Of a DNA stretch of 64,000 nucleotides, positions 1-8,341 are shown one piece after another; the stretch's first letter is position 1; the number at the start of each line of letters is the position of its first letter. Under the pieces are notes generated by a model. The model did not search any database. It was not told where the DNA came from and saw only the letters and a program-made list of their open reading frames with translations. The stretch is from the NCBI GenBank assembly GCA_910588175.1, contig CAJUQQ010000007.1, forward strand, positions 1 to 64,000, in the 5' to 3' direction. This DNA is from an uncultured Oscillibacter sp. (lineage in GTDB: Bacteria > Bacillota > Clostridia > Oscillospirales > Oscillospiraceae). Position numbers and translations under genes: made by a program.

Positions 1-2
1 AT

Positions 3-80
3 CAGCAGCGGCTCATGACCAACGCCTACTATCCCTTCGATCTGGAGAGCGAGGAAGCCATCTACAGAAAGTGCTTCTAA
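3..80 (+). CDS. 3' end of an unidentified gene (partial)
   Basis: Only the last 25 codons are in the window, ending at a TAA at 78-80. The visible tail is rich in Tyr, Phe and Glu and ends RKCF. It lies 16 bp upstream of the DUF4125 gene in the same direction, so the two are probably co-transcribed. DUF4125 proteins often sit beside DUF4037 nucleotidyltransferase-like proteins, and this could be such a partner. The fragment is too short to confirm that, and I do not recognise it directly. Confidence 0.5.
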   Translation, partial: QQRLMTNAYYPFDLESEEAIYRKCF

Positions 81-96
81 GGGAGTTTAAAACAAT

Positions 97-726
97 ATGG
101 ATGCTTCTGTACAAGAATTGCTGGACCTGGAGTGGCGGATGTTTGACGCCGCACCCCAGGCGGGACAGCGGTCAGCGCAATTCGAAGACCGGGAACAGTT
201 TATCGTTACCCGCTCCGCTCAGCTGGCCGCATGGTCTTCCGAATTGCTGGAAAGCTGGAGGCAAGATTTACGATCTGCCCAGGCGGAGGGCCGTAATCCT
301 ATCAATGAAAAGTACATCTACATGCTGGAGCAGGTGGACCCAGAGCAATATTCCGTACTAAAATCGGACCTTCCGGAAGCGAGTCTGGAAAAACTGTGGC
401 TGGTAGATTGGATATGTCATGCGCAGATTGCTTGGCAGGAGTCGCTCTTGAAAAAGTATCCTTGCCTCACGCAAAACAGCCGAGCCATACGCAGAAGTAC
501 AGATGATCAAGAGAGAATCTCCTATGAAACCTATCTACGGGGAGAGTTAATGACCTGCTCTGTAGATACATTGCGCTTATATGCGCGCCAACTGGAACAA
601 AACGAAAAAGCTGGTCAGAATTTTTGTGAAACAGTATTGATGAACATTGTCCAGCAGTTTGGGTTTGACTCTCTTGAGGCGGCGGATAAATATGTAATGG
701 GCAAGAAAGCTGTTCGAGAAAAGTAA
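97..726 (+). CDS. DUF4125 family protein
   Basis: A 209-residue soluble protein with no signal peptide or membrane segment. The N-terminus (LDLEWRMF), a central W-rich part (LEKLWLVDWICHAQIAWQES) and the C-terminal FCETVLMNIVQQFGF stretch match the DUF4125 family as I remember it. That family is widespread in gut Firmicutes and has no established biochemical role. The ATG at 97 follows a purine-rich GGGAG about 11 bp upstream. It lies in accessory DNA left of the interrupted sigK gene, together with remnants of integrative-element genes. Family assignment is by recall of conserved motifs; function is unknown. Confidence 0.6.
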   Translation: MDASVQELLDLEWRMFDAAPQAGQRSAQFEDREQFIVTRSAQLAAWSSELLESWRQDLRSAQAEGRNPINEKYIYMLEQVDPEQYSVLKSDLPEASLEKLWLVDWICHAQIAWQESLLKKYPCLTQNSRAIRRSTDDQERISYETYLRGELMTCSVDTLRLYARQLEQNEKAGQNFCETVLMNIVQQFGFDSLEAADKYVMGKKAVREK

Positions 727-790
727 TGGATATTTCCTCTGGTTTGTGATAGCCTACCAAGTAGGCCAGTAGCAAAAGGAGGAATACGCA

Positions 791-1084
791 ATGCTGACAT
801 TTAAAAAAGTCCTGACAGCGTTCAAAGGCTACCTCGAAGAAGATGATCGATACACAATACTTATGACCCCGCGCGGCTACACCATCATGGAGTGGGATAC
901 CTCCCAGCAAAATTGGGCGGGCGCAGAGTTTTGTGCCACACCGGAGCGGATGAGAGACCTCCTGCTGGAGGACCTCGCATGTTACCTGGAATATAAGATC
1001 ACCCTGTGTGGCAGGTCTTTAGAGGACAGTGAACGGCAAATGATCCAACAGCAGGTGGCGGAAATATCTGAAATACTCCAGTGA
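791..1084 (+). CDS. small conserved hypothetical protein (97 aa)
   Basis: A 97-residue protein preceded by a strong ribosome site, AAAGGAGG, seven bases before the ATG. It has no signal peptide or membrane helix. The middle (ILMTPRGYTIMEWD) looks like a small beta-rich fold and the C-terminus is helical and charged. Small proteins of this kind are common in integrative and conjugative elements of gut Clostridia, which agrees with the KTR-like remnant and truncated secreted protein that follow. I do not recognise a named family and cannot assign a function. Confidence 0.55.
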   Translation: MLTFKKVLTAFKGYLEEDDRYTILMTPRGYTIMEWDTSQQNWAGAEFCATPERMRDLLLEDLACYLEYKITLCGRSLEDSERQMIQQQVAEISEILQ

Positions 1085-1173
1085 GGCAATCGCAATACAA
1101 TAAAATCTGAGCGGTTATTTGATAGCCGGACGCTGGACGCAGAGCCGTAACCGCCGCAGTAAGGAGAGTACCG

Positions 1174-1338
1174 ATGAGGGACAAGAAAAACGAGTTGCGC
1201 TGGATTCCCTGTCCGATTTGCGGCGGCAGGACACAGATCAGGGTATACCCGTCCAGGTTATTGCTGGTGAAAGCCTGTCCTTCGGGCCTATTATGCCCCC
1301 AGCAGATGACACTGGCGGTTAATCTCAGTTGCTCCTGA
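1174..1338 (+). pseudogene. cysteine-rich KTR-type protein, frameshifted remnant
   Basis: The ATG at 1174 follows AAGGAGAG. The first 26 residues carry the RWIPCPICGGRT motif typical of the small cysteine-rich KTR proteins of conjugative elements, which normally have two CxxC pairs of a zinc ribbon. After the YP at residues 25-26 the reading frame loses similarity: the second pair, normally a CPKC-like motif, is reduced to a single CPQQ. The product stops early at 54 residues. This is best read as a frameshifted and truncated copy. The identification rests on the first zinc knuckle and on the element context. Confidence 0.45.
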
Positions 1339-1413
1339 CAGCCATAGGCTCAGGCCAGCTCTATCCCCCGCGCGAGCCCAGTGAAGCGGGTCGCGTGGGG
1401 AAAGGAGGAAGGA

Positions 1414-1673
1414 ATGGAGCGGGCGCAGTTTTCGCCGTCAGGCGGAAACGGAGCAGAGCGGAATTTCTTCCGACGCGCCGCCGCTTCGGCATCCAGCGGG
1501 AGCTGCCGGACCTGACGGGAATGGCGAAACGCTGCCAGGGCTGGGAGGCCGAAGACCGGCTGGCCTTTCTGAAGGAAATCCAGGGCATGAGCCGTCAGAT
1601 CAGCGGTTCCATTGAGAAAACCATCGCTCCGCCCCAGCGGAAGGCTCCGGCTCGGAGCGGGGACGAGAGATAG
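1414..1673 (+). pseudogene. frameshifted small element-borne ORF
   Basis: An ATG at 1414 has a good upstream AAAGGAGGAAGG, but its frame closes after about 33 codons. A second frame continues with a protein-like sequence (IQRELPDLTGMAKRCQGW, then RLAFLKEIQGMSRQISG) to the stop at 1671-1673. The two frames probably form one gene broken by a frameshift near 1465. The second part looks helical and basic at its end. I do not recognise the family. It lies among other decayed integrative-element genes. Confidence 0.3.
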
Positions 1674-1701
1674 TCCCACTATTTTGAGATAGGAGAACAA
1701 C

Positions 1702-2091
1702 ATGAAAAGAACGATTCCTTTGCTCCTGGCTGCGCTTCTGTCCGTTCCCGTCCAGGCCGCCGAGGCGGCTGACGCCACCAAGCCGGTCAGAGACAGCGCC
1801 TATTATCCCATTTCCGTGGAGGAGTACACGGCTGGCGACTTCGATGAGGTGGGCGTGGACACCAAGCCCCATGTCCAGACGGTTACGCTCCCCAGCGATA
1901 CCAATAACATGGAGAAAATTCTCCAGACCTTGGACGCCGAGATCGAAGCCACCACCGAGGATGGCTACACGGGAACCCTGCACCTGGACCACACCACGGT
2001 CAAGGTCACGACCGATGGCTACGCCACCAAGACCGGAACCGTGTCCGCCACCCGGACCTATCCCAACCTCTCCGAAGGGAATCACAGTTAA
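1702..2091 (+). pseudogene. truncated secreted protein of an integrative element
   Basis: The 129-residue product begins with a clear signal peptide (MKRTIPLLLAALLSVPVQAAEA) and then a Thr/Asp-rich extracellular part. The ATG at 1702 lies 10 bp after AGGAGA. Similar exported proteins of integrative elements in gut Firmicutes are about twice this length, from memory. Here similarity ends at TYPNLSEGN, followed by a stop in AT-rich sequence unlike the upstream GC-rich gene. I read it as the N-terminal part of a longer gene cut at a recombination junction near 2085-2095. Confidence 0.45.
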
Positions 2092-2146
2092 AGATATTAC
2101 ATGAAACAATCCGCACTTACAATCTAATTTAAAAATAGAATTTTCA

Positions 2147-2182
2147 AGCAAGCACATCTACTTGATGTGTTTGCTTGCTTTT
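2147..2182 (+). terminator. rho-independent terminator
   Basis: AAGCAAGCACATC and GATGTGTTTGCTT form a stem around a TACTT loop, followed by GCTTTTTAC. A 10-bp direct repeat AAGATATTAC (2091-2100 and 2207-2216) brackets this short AT-rich spacer between the truncated secreted-protein gene and the recombinase remnant. Confidence 0.6.
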
Positions 2183-2220
2183 TACACAAATTTTAAAATC
2201 TCAAGTAAGATATTACCTAA

Positions 2221-2853
<633 letters not shown>

Positions 2854-2889
2854 GAGGGGTAAATTTACAGAAACGTGTAATTTCTTGTG

Positions 2890-3612
2890 TTATCGGAGTG
2901 TGTTCATGCCCACAGAAGACAAAAGTATTCTTTCCTTGAGCGCGCGCTCAAGGTCGCGCTTACACGAGTCATGAAACCATTGGTGAGAGTGGTGCAATAA
3001 TGTAATTGCCATCATGGCACCTGAAGGCGATTCTAGCTTTTTAATAACATCAGAAGGCAAATAATGTAACCCTTGATCATTTTCGTGCATTAAAGAACAG
3101 AAGGTCGTATTTAAAAGATTAATCTCCAATGAGAATCCATCAAGAGCAATCGCATATCTGGCAAACAGTTGGGCAGCAGGGGTTAAAGAGTTTACTTTAT
3201 GAGAGAAGCGAATAAATTCCAAGCGGGACACTACTTCCCTGTCTGTATCTAAAAGCGTATAATTATTTTGATTTTTTAAAAAAGTTTCATGATACTGTCT
3301 GTCATCAGGGTTTGAAAAATAATCATAATGGATATCGTGATTTCCTGGAACAATATACATATGAAGAGTAGCATCATGAGGCAGATTTTCTGCTAATGCG
3401 GAAAAAAGTAACTCTTTAAAGGAATGAAATGCATTATATTCATTTTTCTTGCCAGCATTTGCAATATCTCCAGTTACTAATACAAGAACGTGGTTTATGG
3501 AGCCGATATTTTGAGAAGAAAGTGTCTGTGCTATCCCCGCTATTGCGTCCTCGTTTATATCATCATTTTTACTTAAATGTAAATCACTCAAATGCATAAA
3601 CAATAGCTTCAT
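2890..3612 (-). pseudogene. calcineurin-like metallophosphoesterase, frameshifted and truncated
   Basis: The ATG at 3612 follows AAGGAGAAC. Metal-binding motifs appear in order: DLHL (residues 10-13), VTGDIANAG, VPGNHDIH and LLHHSHQW. The last motif, GHxH, is missing from this frame, but one frame over the complement of about 2905-2935 reads TFVFCGHEHTP. A single indel near 2940 therefore breaks the gene just before its last metal ligands. The shifted frame then runs out within about 15 codons, where the sequence meets the recombinase remnant. Longer relatives carry a C-terminal STAND-type ATPase, and a decayed ATPase of that type lies at 50777-52548. The DNA is AT-rich compared with the core. 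Confidence 0.8.
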
Positions 3613-3715
3613 AGGGATGTTCTCCTTATCTATATCTAAATTAGATTTCTACGTAATTCGTTGGTTCTAGTGAGCAGAGTGGATAGATTCAATTTAAACG
3701 CATTAATAAATACGC

Positions 3716-4525
3716 CTATCCTATCTTCACGATAAACTGGGGGGTAATTTCCCAACAATAGTCATCCTCAAGCTGGTGGAAAATGAGTTTTATGAGTTCA
3801 CGATAATCTTCACACCTCTCTTTTGACGAAAAAATTCGATTCCTTTTTAGTGCTTGGAGGACAGTCTCTATATCTCTCGCCTCTTGGATTTTGGGGTGTA
3901 CGAAAATATGTGCAAGTATGATGGATGTGTTTACCGTCTGTTCAGGATTGCTAACACAAACTCCTGGGTCCAATTCACGAACCACTTTACGCATTTGAGC
4001 AAATGACAACGGACGCGTAATGGGTCTTACTTTGTACGAAATATAATCTGCGATAAATTCGCGCCATATCGCATATCCGAAATCCATACACTGTTCTTTC
4101 GGACTTTTCGTAATTGCACTGCTTAAGTATTTGGCAGTAAAATTATCTCTGCCAAGCTCACAGCTAATACAAAAGATGTGGCTCATTTCATGAAAAATAA
4201 TTTGATACCAGTCAGCATCTTCTGGTTCCATATCTAAACAAATCAATATGCCATAGATTTCATCATCCGCATTGGTAAAAGATTGAGCTACAAAAATCGA
4301 GTTTCTGTCATAATTTTCTGACAAATAAAGAGGGAAAAACCGTTTGCAAAAGTCTTCATAAACTTCGGCGCGGTTTTCAAAATTGCAATAAGCAATTTTG
4401 AGACAGTCATTTTTGGAGAAATCGAAACCAAGCGCCTCATCAAAAAACGGCTTACAAAACTCAATGACAGACTCAATAAACTCCCGCTTGGATTGGCTGG
4501 TAGCGTCAAACTCTAATTGCGGCAT
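3716..4525 (-). CDS. HExxH-motif metallopeptidase-like protein
   Basis: A 269-residue soluble protein. The centre has a zincin motif (IIFHEMSHIFC, about residue 130) followed about 45 residues later by WREFIADYISY, whose acidic residues could supply the third metal ligand, as in IrrE/M78-type and other minimal metallopeptidases. I chose the ATG at 4525 because GGGGGAGGG lies five bases upstream; an upstream in-frame start at 4564 lacks such a site. Base composition is AT-rich, as in the neighbouring phosphoesterase remnant, and the gene sits in the element that interrupts sigK. The substrate is unknown, and the metallopeptidase call rests only on the motif. Confidence 0.6.
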   Translation of the reverse strand: MPQLEFDATSQSKREFIESVIEFCKPFFDEALGFDFSKNDCLKIAYCNFENRAEVYEDFCKRFFPLYLSENYDRNSIFVAQSFTNADDEIYGILICLDMEPEDADWYQIIFHEMSHIFCISCELGRDNFTAKYLSSAITKSPKEQCMDFGYAIWREFIADYISYKVRPITRPLSFAQMRKVVRELDPGVCVSNPEQTVNTSIILAHIFVHPKIQEARDIETVLQALKRNRIFSSKERCEDYRELIKLIFHQLEDDYCWEITPQFIVKIG

Positions 4526-4716
4526 AAATACCCTCCCCCACTTAATTCGACATAGGAGTACCAAAGTTGTTTATTTATAATTATATTCTGCATTATACTA
4601 CACTTTGATTGTTAATACAACAGATTTATACAATTATGTTCCAATAGATATTAATTGTTTTCCCTTGCCGCCAAAACACAGCCTGTCCACCGCCGCACAA
4701 AATCTTTCCCTTTGCT

Positions 4717-4920
4717 TCATCCGTTGTTAATAATATGCGCCACCAGCCGCAAATTCCTCTCAATCAGCACTTGCCTCGCCTCCGGGTCTCCACTGGCGTA
4801 CTTTTCCAGCCACTCCCGCTCCTCAGCGGCGGACAGGGGCTTGGGGAAGGACCCGCCGCCGGAGAGGCGCAGGGAAAACAGCAGCGTATTGGCAAACAGC
4901 AGCAGCGCGGCAGACAGCAT
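4717..4920 (-). pseudogene. sigK: sigma-K N-terminal part, gene interrupted at codon ~65
   Basis: The 67-codon frame starts at an ATG preceded by GAGGAGG. It encodes the hydrophobic pro-sequence (LSAALLLFANTLLFS), the GGGSFPKPLS motif and RNLRLVAHII, which is the start of sigma region 2 in SigK of endospore formers. After HII the frame reads NNG and stops, and the following bases are AT-rich foreign DNA. The rest of sigK is not in the window. In Bacillus subtilis and Clostridioides difficile a skin element splits sigK and is excised in the mother cell by a serine recombinase; this looks like the same strategy at a site in region 2.1. Whether this element can still excise cannot be seen here. 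Confidence 0.85.
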
Positions 4921-5041
4921 AAGACCTCCTCGCCGGGACCATGGCCCCGGCCGCCGCTTTCCCGGCTGGCGGCGGACCGTATTTGGAGGCGTGAAGCCTC
5001 TGGCTCAGCCTATGAACAGGGGGGAAGTCCCTATGCGGCCT

Positions 5042-5070
5042 TTGACTTTGCGGGCCGGATATGGTATACT
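5042..5070 (+). promoter_or_regulatory. sigma-A type promoter
   Basis: TTGACT (5042-5047), a 17-bp spacer and TATACT (5065-5070), placed 30 bp upstream of the GIY-YIG start codon. Confidence 0.65.
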
Positions 5071-5100
5071 GCCCTTCAGAAAATGAAGGGAGGCGCCGCC

Positions 5101-5388
5101 GTGGCCTGGACCGTTTATATTCTCCGCTGCGGGGACGGGACCCTCTACACCGGCTGCACCAACGACCTGCCCCGACGGCTGGAGGCCCACCGGAGCGGCA
5201 GAGGGGCCAAGTATACCCGGAGCCGCCCTCCGGTGGCGCTGGCCTACCGGGAAGAGGCCCCGGACAGGTCCGCCGCCCTCCGGCGGGAAGCCGCCATCAA
5301 ACGCCTGAGCCGCCGGGAAAAGCTGGCGCTGCTGGAGGGAAAGGAGATGCGAGCGGATGGAGATTCGCCTGCTGCGGGACTCGGATGA
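5101..5388 (+). CDS. GIY-YIG nuclease family protein (UPF0213-like)
   Basis: A 95-residue single-domain protein. The N-terminus carries VYILRCGDGTLYTGCTND, the VYI...YTG core of the GIY-YIG fold, followed by RRLEAHRSGRGAKYTR with the conserved Arg/His, and then KRLSRREK. This matches the small stand-alone UPF0213/YhbQ-type proteins, which are presumed structure-specific endonucleases. The start is GTG at 5101, seven bases after AAGGGAGG; an in-frame ATG at 5083 lacks a site. The gene overlaps the acetyltransferase by 32 bp, so the two form an operon. Confidence 0.85.
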   Translation: MAWTVYILRCGDGTLYTGCTNDLPRRLEAHRSGRGAKYTRSRPPVALAYREEAPDRSAALRREAAIKRLSRREKLALLEGKEMRADGDSPAAGLG

Positions 5389-5851
5389 CCGCGTTGCCGT
5401 CAGCCGGATCTATGAGGAAAGCTGGAAATTCGCCTATAAGGGCATTGTCCCGCAGGCGTATCTGGACAGCATCCCCGCCGGACGCTGGGCGGGGAGCCTG
5501 GACCGGGCCGGCTGGGACACTCTGGTCATGGCCGAGGGAAAACGGCTGATTGGAACCTCCAGCGTCTCCCCCTCCCGCTGGCCGGACTGGCCGGGCTATG
5601 GGGAGGTGGTGTCCCTTTACCTGCTGCCGGAATATATGGGCAGGGGTTTGGGAAAAGCGCTTTTGCCGGCGGCGGTGGAGAAGCTGAAGGAACGGGGGTT
5701 CCGGGACATCCTCCTGTGGGTGCTGGAGGAAAACCGCCGGGCCCGGGACTTTTACGAAAAGGCCGGATTTTTCTCCGCTGGAAATTTCATGGAGGATGAA
5801 ATCGGCGGAAGGCCCCTCCGGGAAGTTTTGTACCGCCGGAACGGATTATAG
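5357..5851 (+). CDS. GNAT family N-acetyltransferase
   Basis: A 164-residue acetyltransferase. The acetyl-CoA binding segment is visible as YLLPEYMGRGLGKALL (about residues 92-107), preceded by a beta strand (GEVVSLYLL) and followed by DILLWVLEENRRARDFYEKAGF, the typical GNAT motif B. The substrate cannot be told from sequence; similar proteins acetylate ribosomal protein N-termini, amino acids or amines. It is the second gene of the GIY-YIG operon and is followed at once by a strong terminator. Confidence 0.85.
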   Translation: MEIRLLRDSDDRVAVSRIYEESWKFAYKGIVPQAYLDSIPAGRWAGSLDRAGWDTLVMAEGKRLIGTSSVSPSRWPDWPGYGEVVSLYLLPEYMGRGLGKALLPAAVEKLKERGFRDILLWVLEENRRARDFYEKAGFFSAGNFMEDEIGGRPLREVLYRRNGL

Positions 5852-5898
5852 GAACAGGCCCCGCGTCTGCCTGCTCGCGGGACCTGTTCCTGCTTTTT
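5851..5898 (+). terminator. rho-independent terminator
   Basis: GGAACAGGCCCCGCG and CGCGGGACCTGTTCC pair in a long stem, then TGCTTTTTT. It ends the GIY-YIG/GNAT operon. Confidence 0.85.
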
Positions 5899-6069
5899 TC
5901 AGGGAGGGTGCTCCGGGGTGTCATTCAGAAGGTCCGCCCTTGCCGCCGTGAGCGGCAGTATGGCCTGTCCGGCGGCTGCCCACGGTTTTTTTAATATTTT
6001 TTAAATTTCTTCCGCAGGGCATTGCAAAGAGCAAGGGAACTCTCTATACTAATCTTTACTAAAAGCTGC

Positions 6070-6238
6070 CTAAGAGCCTGTTTAAAATTTCCCCGCGCAC
6101 GTCTTGACAGTGTATTTTCCGCCCTGACTGCGTTAAAAATCCTTGCCATCCGTCAGGATGCCTGCGGATTTTTGCCTTGCGGGACCAAAAATCCCCTCGC
6201 CAATACGCACACGTTGAGATATGAAACAGGCTCTTACA
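6070..6238. repeat. MITE-like element, copy A
   Basis: A 169-bp non-coding segment with inverted ends TAAGAGCCTGTTT and AAACAGGCTCTTA. Related copies with the same type of ends lie at 21438-21598 and 49673-49841, and weaker ones at 24916-25122 and about 48520-48690. The interior includes an ATCCGTCAGGAT hairpin shared with the copy near 48580. It has no transposase of its own. Confidence 0.6.
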
Positions 6239-6258
6239 GGCGGGAAAGGAGCATGGCC

Positions 6259-6732
6259 ATGAAGGTTTTGGTCCTCTCAGATTCTCATGGAAATCTCTCG
6301 AACATGATGCGGGCCGTGGAACAGGAATCCCCCCGGATGATTCTTCACCTGGGGGACTGCTGGCGGGATGGGGAGCGGCTTCACGACCGGTTCCCCGAGC
6401 TGCCCTTGGAGCAGGTGTATGGAAACTGCGATTACTTCCGGGGTTCCCGGGAGGCGGAAAAGCTGCTGTACCTGGGGGATAAGCGGGTACTGATGTGCCA
6501 CGGCCATACCTACGGCGTGAAGCAGTCCCTAGTGGCGGCGGGACTGGCGGCGGAGGAGAAGGATCTGGACCTCTTTCTCTTTGGACACACCCACAAGCCC
6601 CTGGTGGACATGCGGGGAAAGACGCTATTTTTGAACCCCGGCAGCATCGGGGACTATGTCCGGCCCACTTATGGAATCGTGACCCTGGAAAATGGGAAGC
6701 TGGACGCCCGGACAGTGCCGCTGCAAAGGTGA
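6259..6732 (+). CDS. YfcE/MJ0936-type metallophosphoesterase
   Basis: A 157-residue protein with the full set of calcineurin-like metal ligands in order: SDSHGN (residues 8-13), HLGDCWRDG, YGNCDYF, MCHGHTYG and FGHTHKP. The size and order match the small YfcE/YsnB phosphodiesterase family, whose members hydrolyse model phosphodiesters; the true substrate is unknown. I chose the ATG at 6259 because GGAAAGGA lies eight bases upstream; an in-frame ATG at 6253 is too close to that site. In some Firmicutes this family lies after rph-rdgB, but here it stands alone between a MITE-like copy and an acetyltransferase gene. Confidence 0.85.
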   Translation: MKVLVLSDSHGNLSNMMRAVEQESPRMILHLGDCWRDGERLHDRFPELPLEQVYGNCDYFRGSREAEKLLYLGDKRVLMCHGHTYGVKQSLVAAGLAAEEKDLDLFLFGHTHKPLVDMRGKTLFLNPGSIGDYVRPTYGIVTLENGKLDARTVPLQR

Positions 6733-6866
6733 ACCAAGAAACACGAGAATCTATAAAATATTTATAAAAGTTAATAGCGAAGAAAAGGAGTGTTGAGCGG
6801 GTGAGGCGCTGCATTGCCTGAGCCGGAATCGTCCAAACTAACGTCAAAAGAAAAGGAGAAGATTCC

Positions 6867-7505
6867 ATGACGATTCCGGCTCCCACGAAGCTGTACCCCC
6901 GAACAGGGGACAGCCAGACGATCTATTTGAAAAACGCCGTCCGGAATCCCGGCATTGAGGTCGGCGATTTTACTATTTATAACGATTTTGTCCGCGACCC
7001 CAGGGACTTTCAAACGAACAACGTGCTGTACCATTACCCCGTCAACGGCGACCGGCTGGTGATCGGGAAGTTCTGTTCCATTGCCTGCGGAACCCGGTTT
7101 TTGATGAACAGCGCCAACCATGCCCTGGACTCCCTGTCCACCTATGTATTCCCCATTTTTTACGAGGAGTGGGACCACGGTATGGAGGTGACGGAGGCCT
7201 GGGACCGCCGGGGGGACATCGTGATTGGAAACGATGTGTGGATTGGCTATGAGGCCGTGATTCTGTCCGGCGTCACCATCGGGGATGGGGCCATCGTGGC
7301 CGCCCGGTCCGTGGTGACGAAGGATGTGCCGCCTTATACCATCGTGGGCGGCGTTCCGGCAAGGACCATCCGGCGGAGGTTTGACCAGGAGACCATCGAC
7401 GCGCTCTTGGAGCTGCGGTGGTGGGACTGGCCTCCCGAGAAGCTGTCCGGCAGCCTCCGGGCCATTCAGAAGGGTGACCTGGAAGCCCTGCGGCGAAATG
7501 CCTGA
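6867..7505 (+). CDS. Vat/CatB-like xenobiotic O-acetyltransferase
   Basis: A 212-residue left-handed beta-helix (hexapeptide) acetyltransferase. It shares with streptogramin A acetyltransferases (VatA-VatD) the LYPRTG-like start, [18 protein letters not shown], the MNSANHALD segment carrying the catalytic His, [16 protein letters not shown] and the C-terminal [20 protein letters not shown] good ribosome site (AAAAGGAGAAG) precedes the ATG. Many gut bacteria carry such proteins without proven resistance, so the substrate could be a streptogramin, another drug or a natural hydroxyl compound. The fold and family are clear; the resistance role is not. Confidence 0.85.
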   Translation: MTIPAPTKLYPRTGDSQTIYLKNAVRNPGIEVGDFTIYNDFVRDPRDFQTNNVLYHYPVNGDRLVIGKFCSIACGTRFLMNSANHALDSLSTYVFPIFYEEWDHGMEVTEAWDRRGDIVIGNDVWIGYEAVILSGVTIGDGAIVAARSVVTKDVPPYTIVGGVPARTIRRRFDQETIDALLELRWWDWPPEKLSGSLRAIQKGDLEALRRNA

Positions 7506-7518
7506 GTCTGCGTGAGAT

Positions 7519-7560
7519 AAGAGAGGCCCCGCCGCATTTCGCGGCGGGGGCTCTTTGCCT
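7519..7560. terminator. bidirectional terminator
   Basis: AGAGGCCCCGCCGC and GCGGCGGGGGCTCTT form a stem with loop ATTTC. T-rich bases follow on the plus side and A-rich bases precede it, so it serves both the acetyltransferase gene and the convergent SMI1 gene. Confidence 0.8.
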
Positions 7561-7568
7561 CTGTGGAC

Positions 7569-8045
7569 TCAGCGGGTGTGAATTTTCTCCAGAAAGTCCG
7601 TGAAGGATTTTGCCGCCCGGCAGTCCTCCGGATGCTCCAGAAAACTGTTCAGAAATTCGTCATATTCCTCATGGAAAATGTAGTAGACCCAATGGTTGGA
7701 CTCGCCGCCGGCCTCAATGAAATAGGAGTCGCCGCTTTGATCGGAGCAGAAGGGCACCAGATGTCTTGGGAGAAACCCGTCGGCCCGCTGCCATTTCAGC
7801 ATGTGCTCAATGGTCAGGATATGCGGATGGAAGGTTCGGGTGAGGCCGTGGAACTCCGCCAAGGGCAGCGCGTACTCGTCATCGTCGATGAAATATTCCC
7901 GTCCCTCCCGGAAAAATCCCCCGTTCTGCTTTCGGTAGAATTCCTTCATGTCCTCCGGAAGGACTACGCCGTAAGCCGCCTCAAAGTCCCGGAATTCCTC
8001 CTCCGTGACCCCAGGCTCCGAATGGGGCTCCAGAAACATGTCCAA
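7569..8045 (-). CDS. SMI1/KNR4 family protein
   Basis: A protein of about 158 residues with the SMI1/KNR4 (SUKH) pattern: VTEEEFRDFEAAYGVVLPEDMKEFY near the N-terminus, NGGFF after it, a central strand-rich part and an FTDFLEKI C-terminus. SUKH proteins are often immunity proteins against polymorphic toxins, but many are stand-alone housekeeping proteins; no toxin gene is adjacent. The start is probably TTG at 8045, with an AGGAGG site lying across the stop of the upstream Dabb gene; an ATG at 8039 is the alternative. It is the last gene of a three-gene operon. Confidence 0.8.
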   Translation of the reverse strand: MDMFLEPHSEPGVTEEEFRDFEAAYGVVLPEDMKEFYRKQNGGFFREGREYFIDDDEYALPLAEFHGLTRTFHPHILTIEHMLKWQRADGFLPRHLVPFCSDQSGDSYFIEAGGESNHWVYYIFHEEYDEFLNSFLEHPEDCRAAKSFTDFLEKIHTR

Positions 8046-8050
8046 CGCGT

Positions 8051-8341
8051 TCACGCCTCCTGAAATTCGTAGTCCACCGCCACCCGGTCCTCCCGGATGG
8101 ACTTGCACAGGGCGGAGACCGCCTTGTGCCGGGGATCGTTCTTATAGGCTTCCAGGTCCTCCAGACTGCTGAACTCGCTGACCAGCACGGCGTCGTAATT
8201 CCCGGCCCCTACGTTCCGGGCCACCTCGCTCCGGAGGAGCTGGGGTACCACGCCTTGAAGGGCCCGGAGACCGCTTAGAAACCGCTCCTGCTCCGCCTCG
8301 GTGCCGGGACGGAATTTCCACATGACGATATGACGGATCAT
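8051..8341 (-). CDS. Dabb (stress-responsive A/B barrel) domain protein
   Basis: A 96-residue ferredoxin-like alpha/beta barrel protein starting MIRHIVMWKFRPGT, with VLVSEFSSLEDLEAYKNDPRHKAV in the middle, the hallmark of the Dabb family. These are small dimeric proteins linked to stress responses or small-molecule binding; the reaction is unknown. Its ATG overlaps the stop of the aminotransferase by four bases, which suggests translational coupling, and it is followed six bases later by the SMI1 gene. Confidence 0.85.
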   Translation of the reverse strand: MIRHIVMWKFRPGTEAEQERFLSGLRALQGVVPQLLRSEVARNVGAGNYDAVLVSEFSSLEDLEAYKNDPRHKAVSALCKSIREDRVAVDYEFQEA

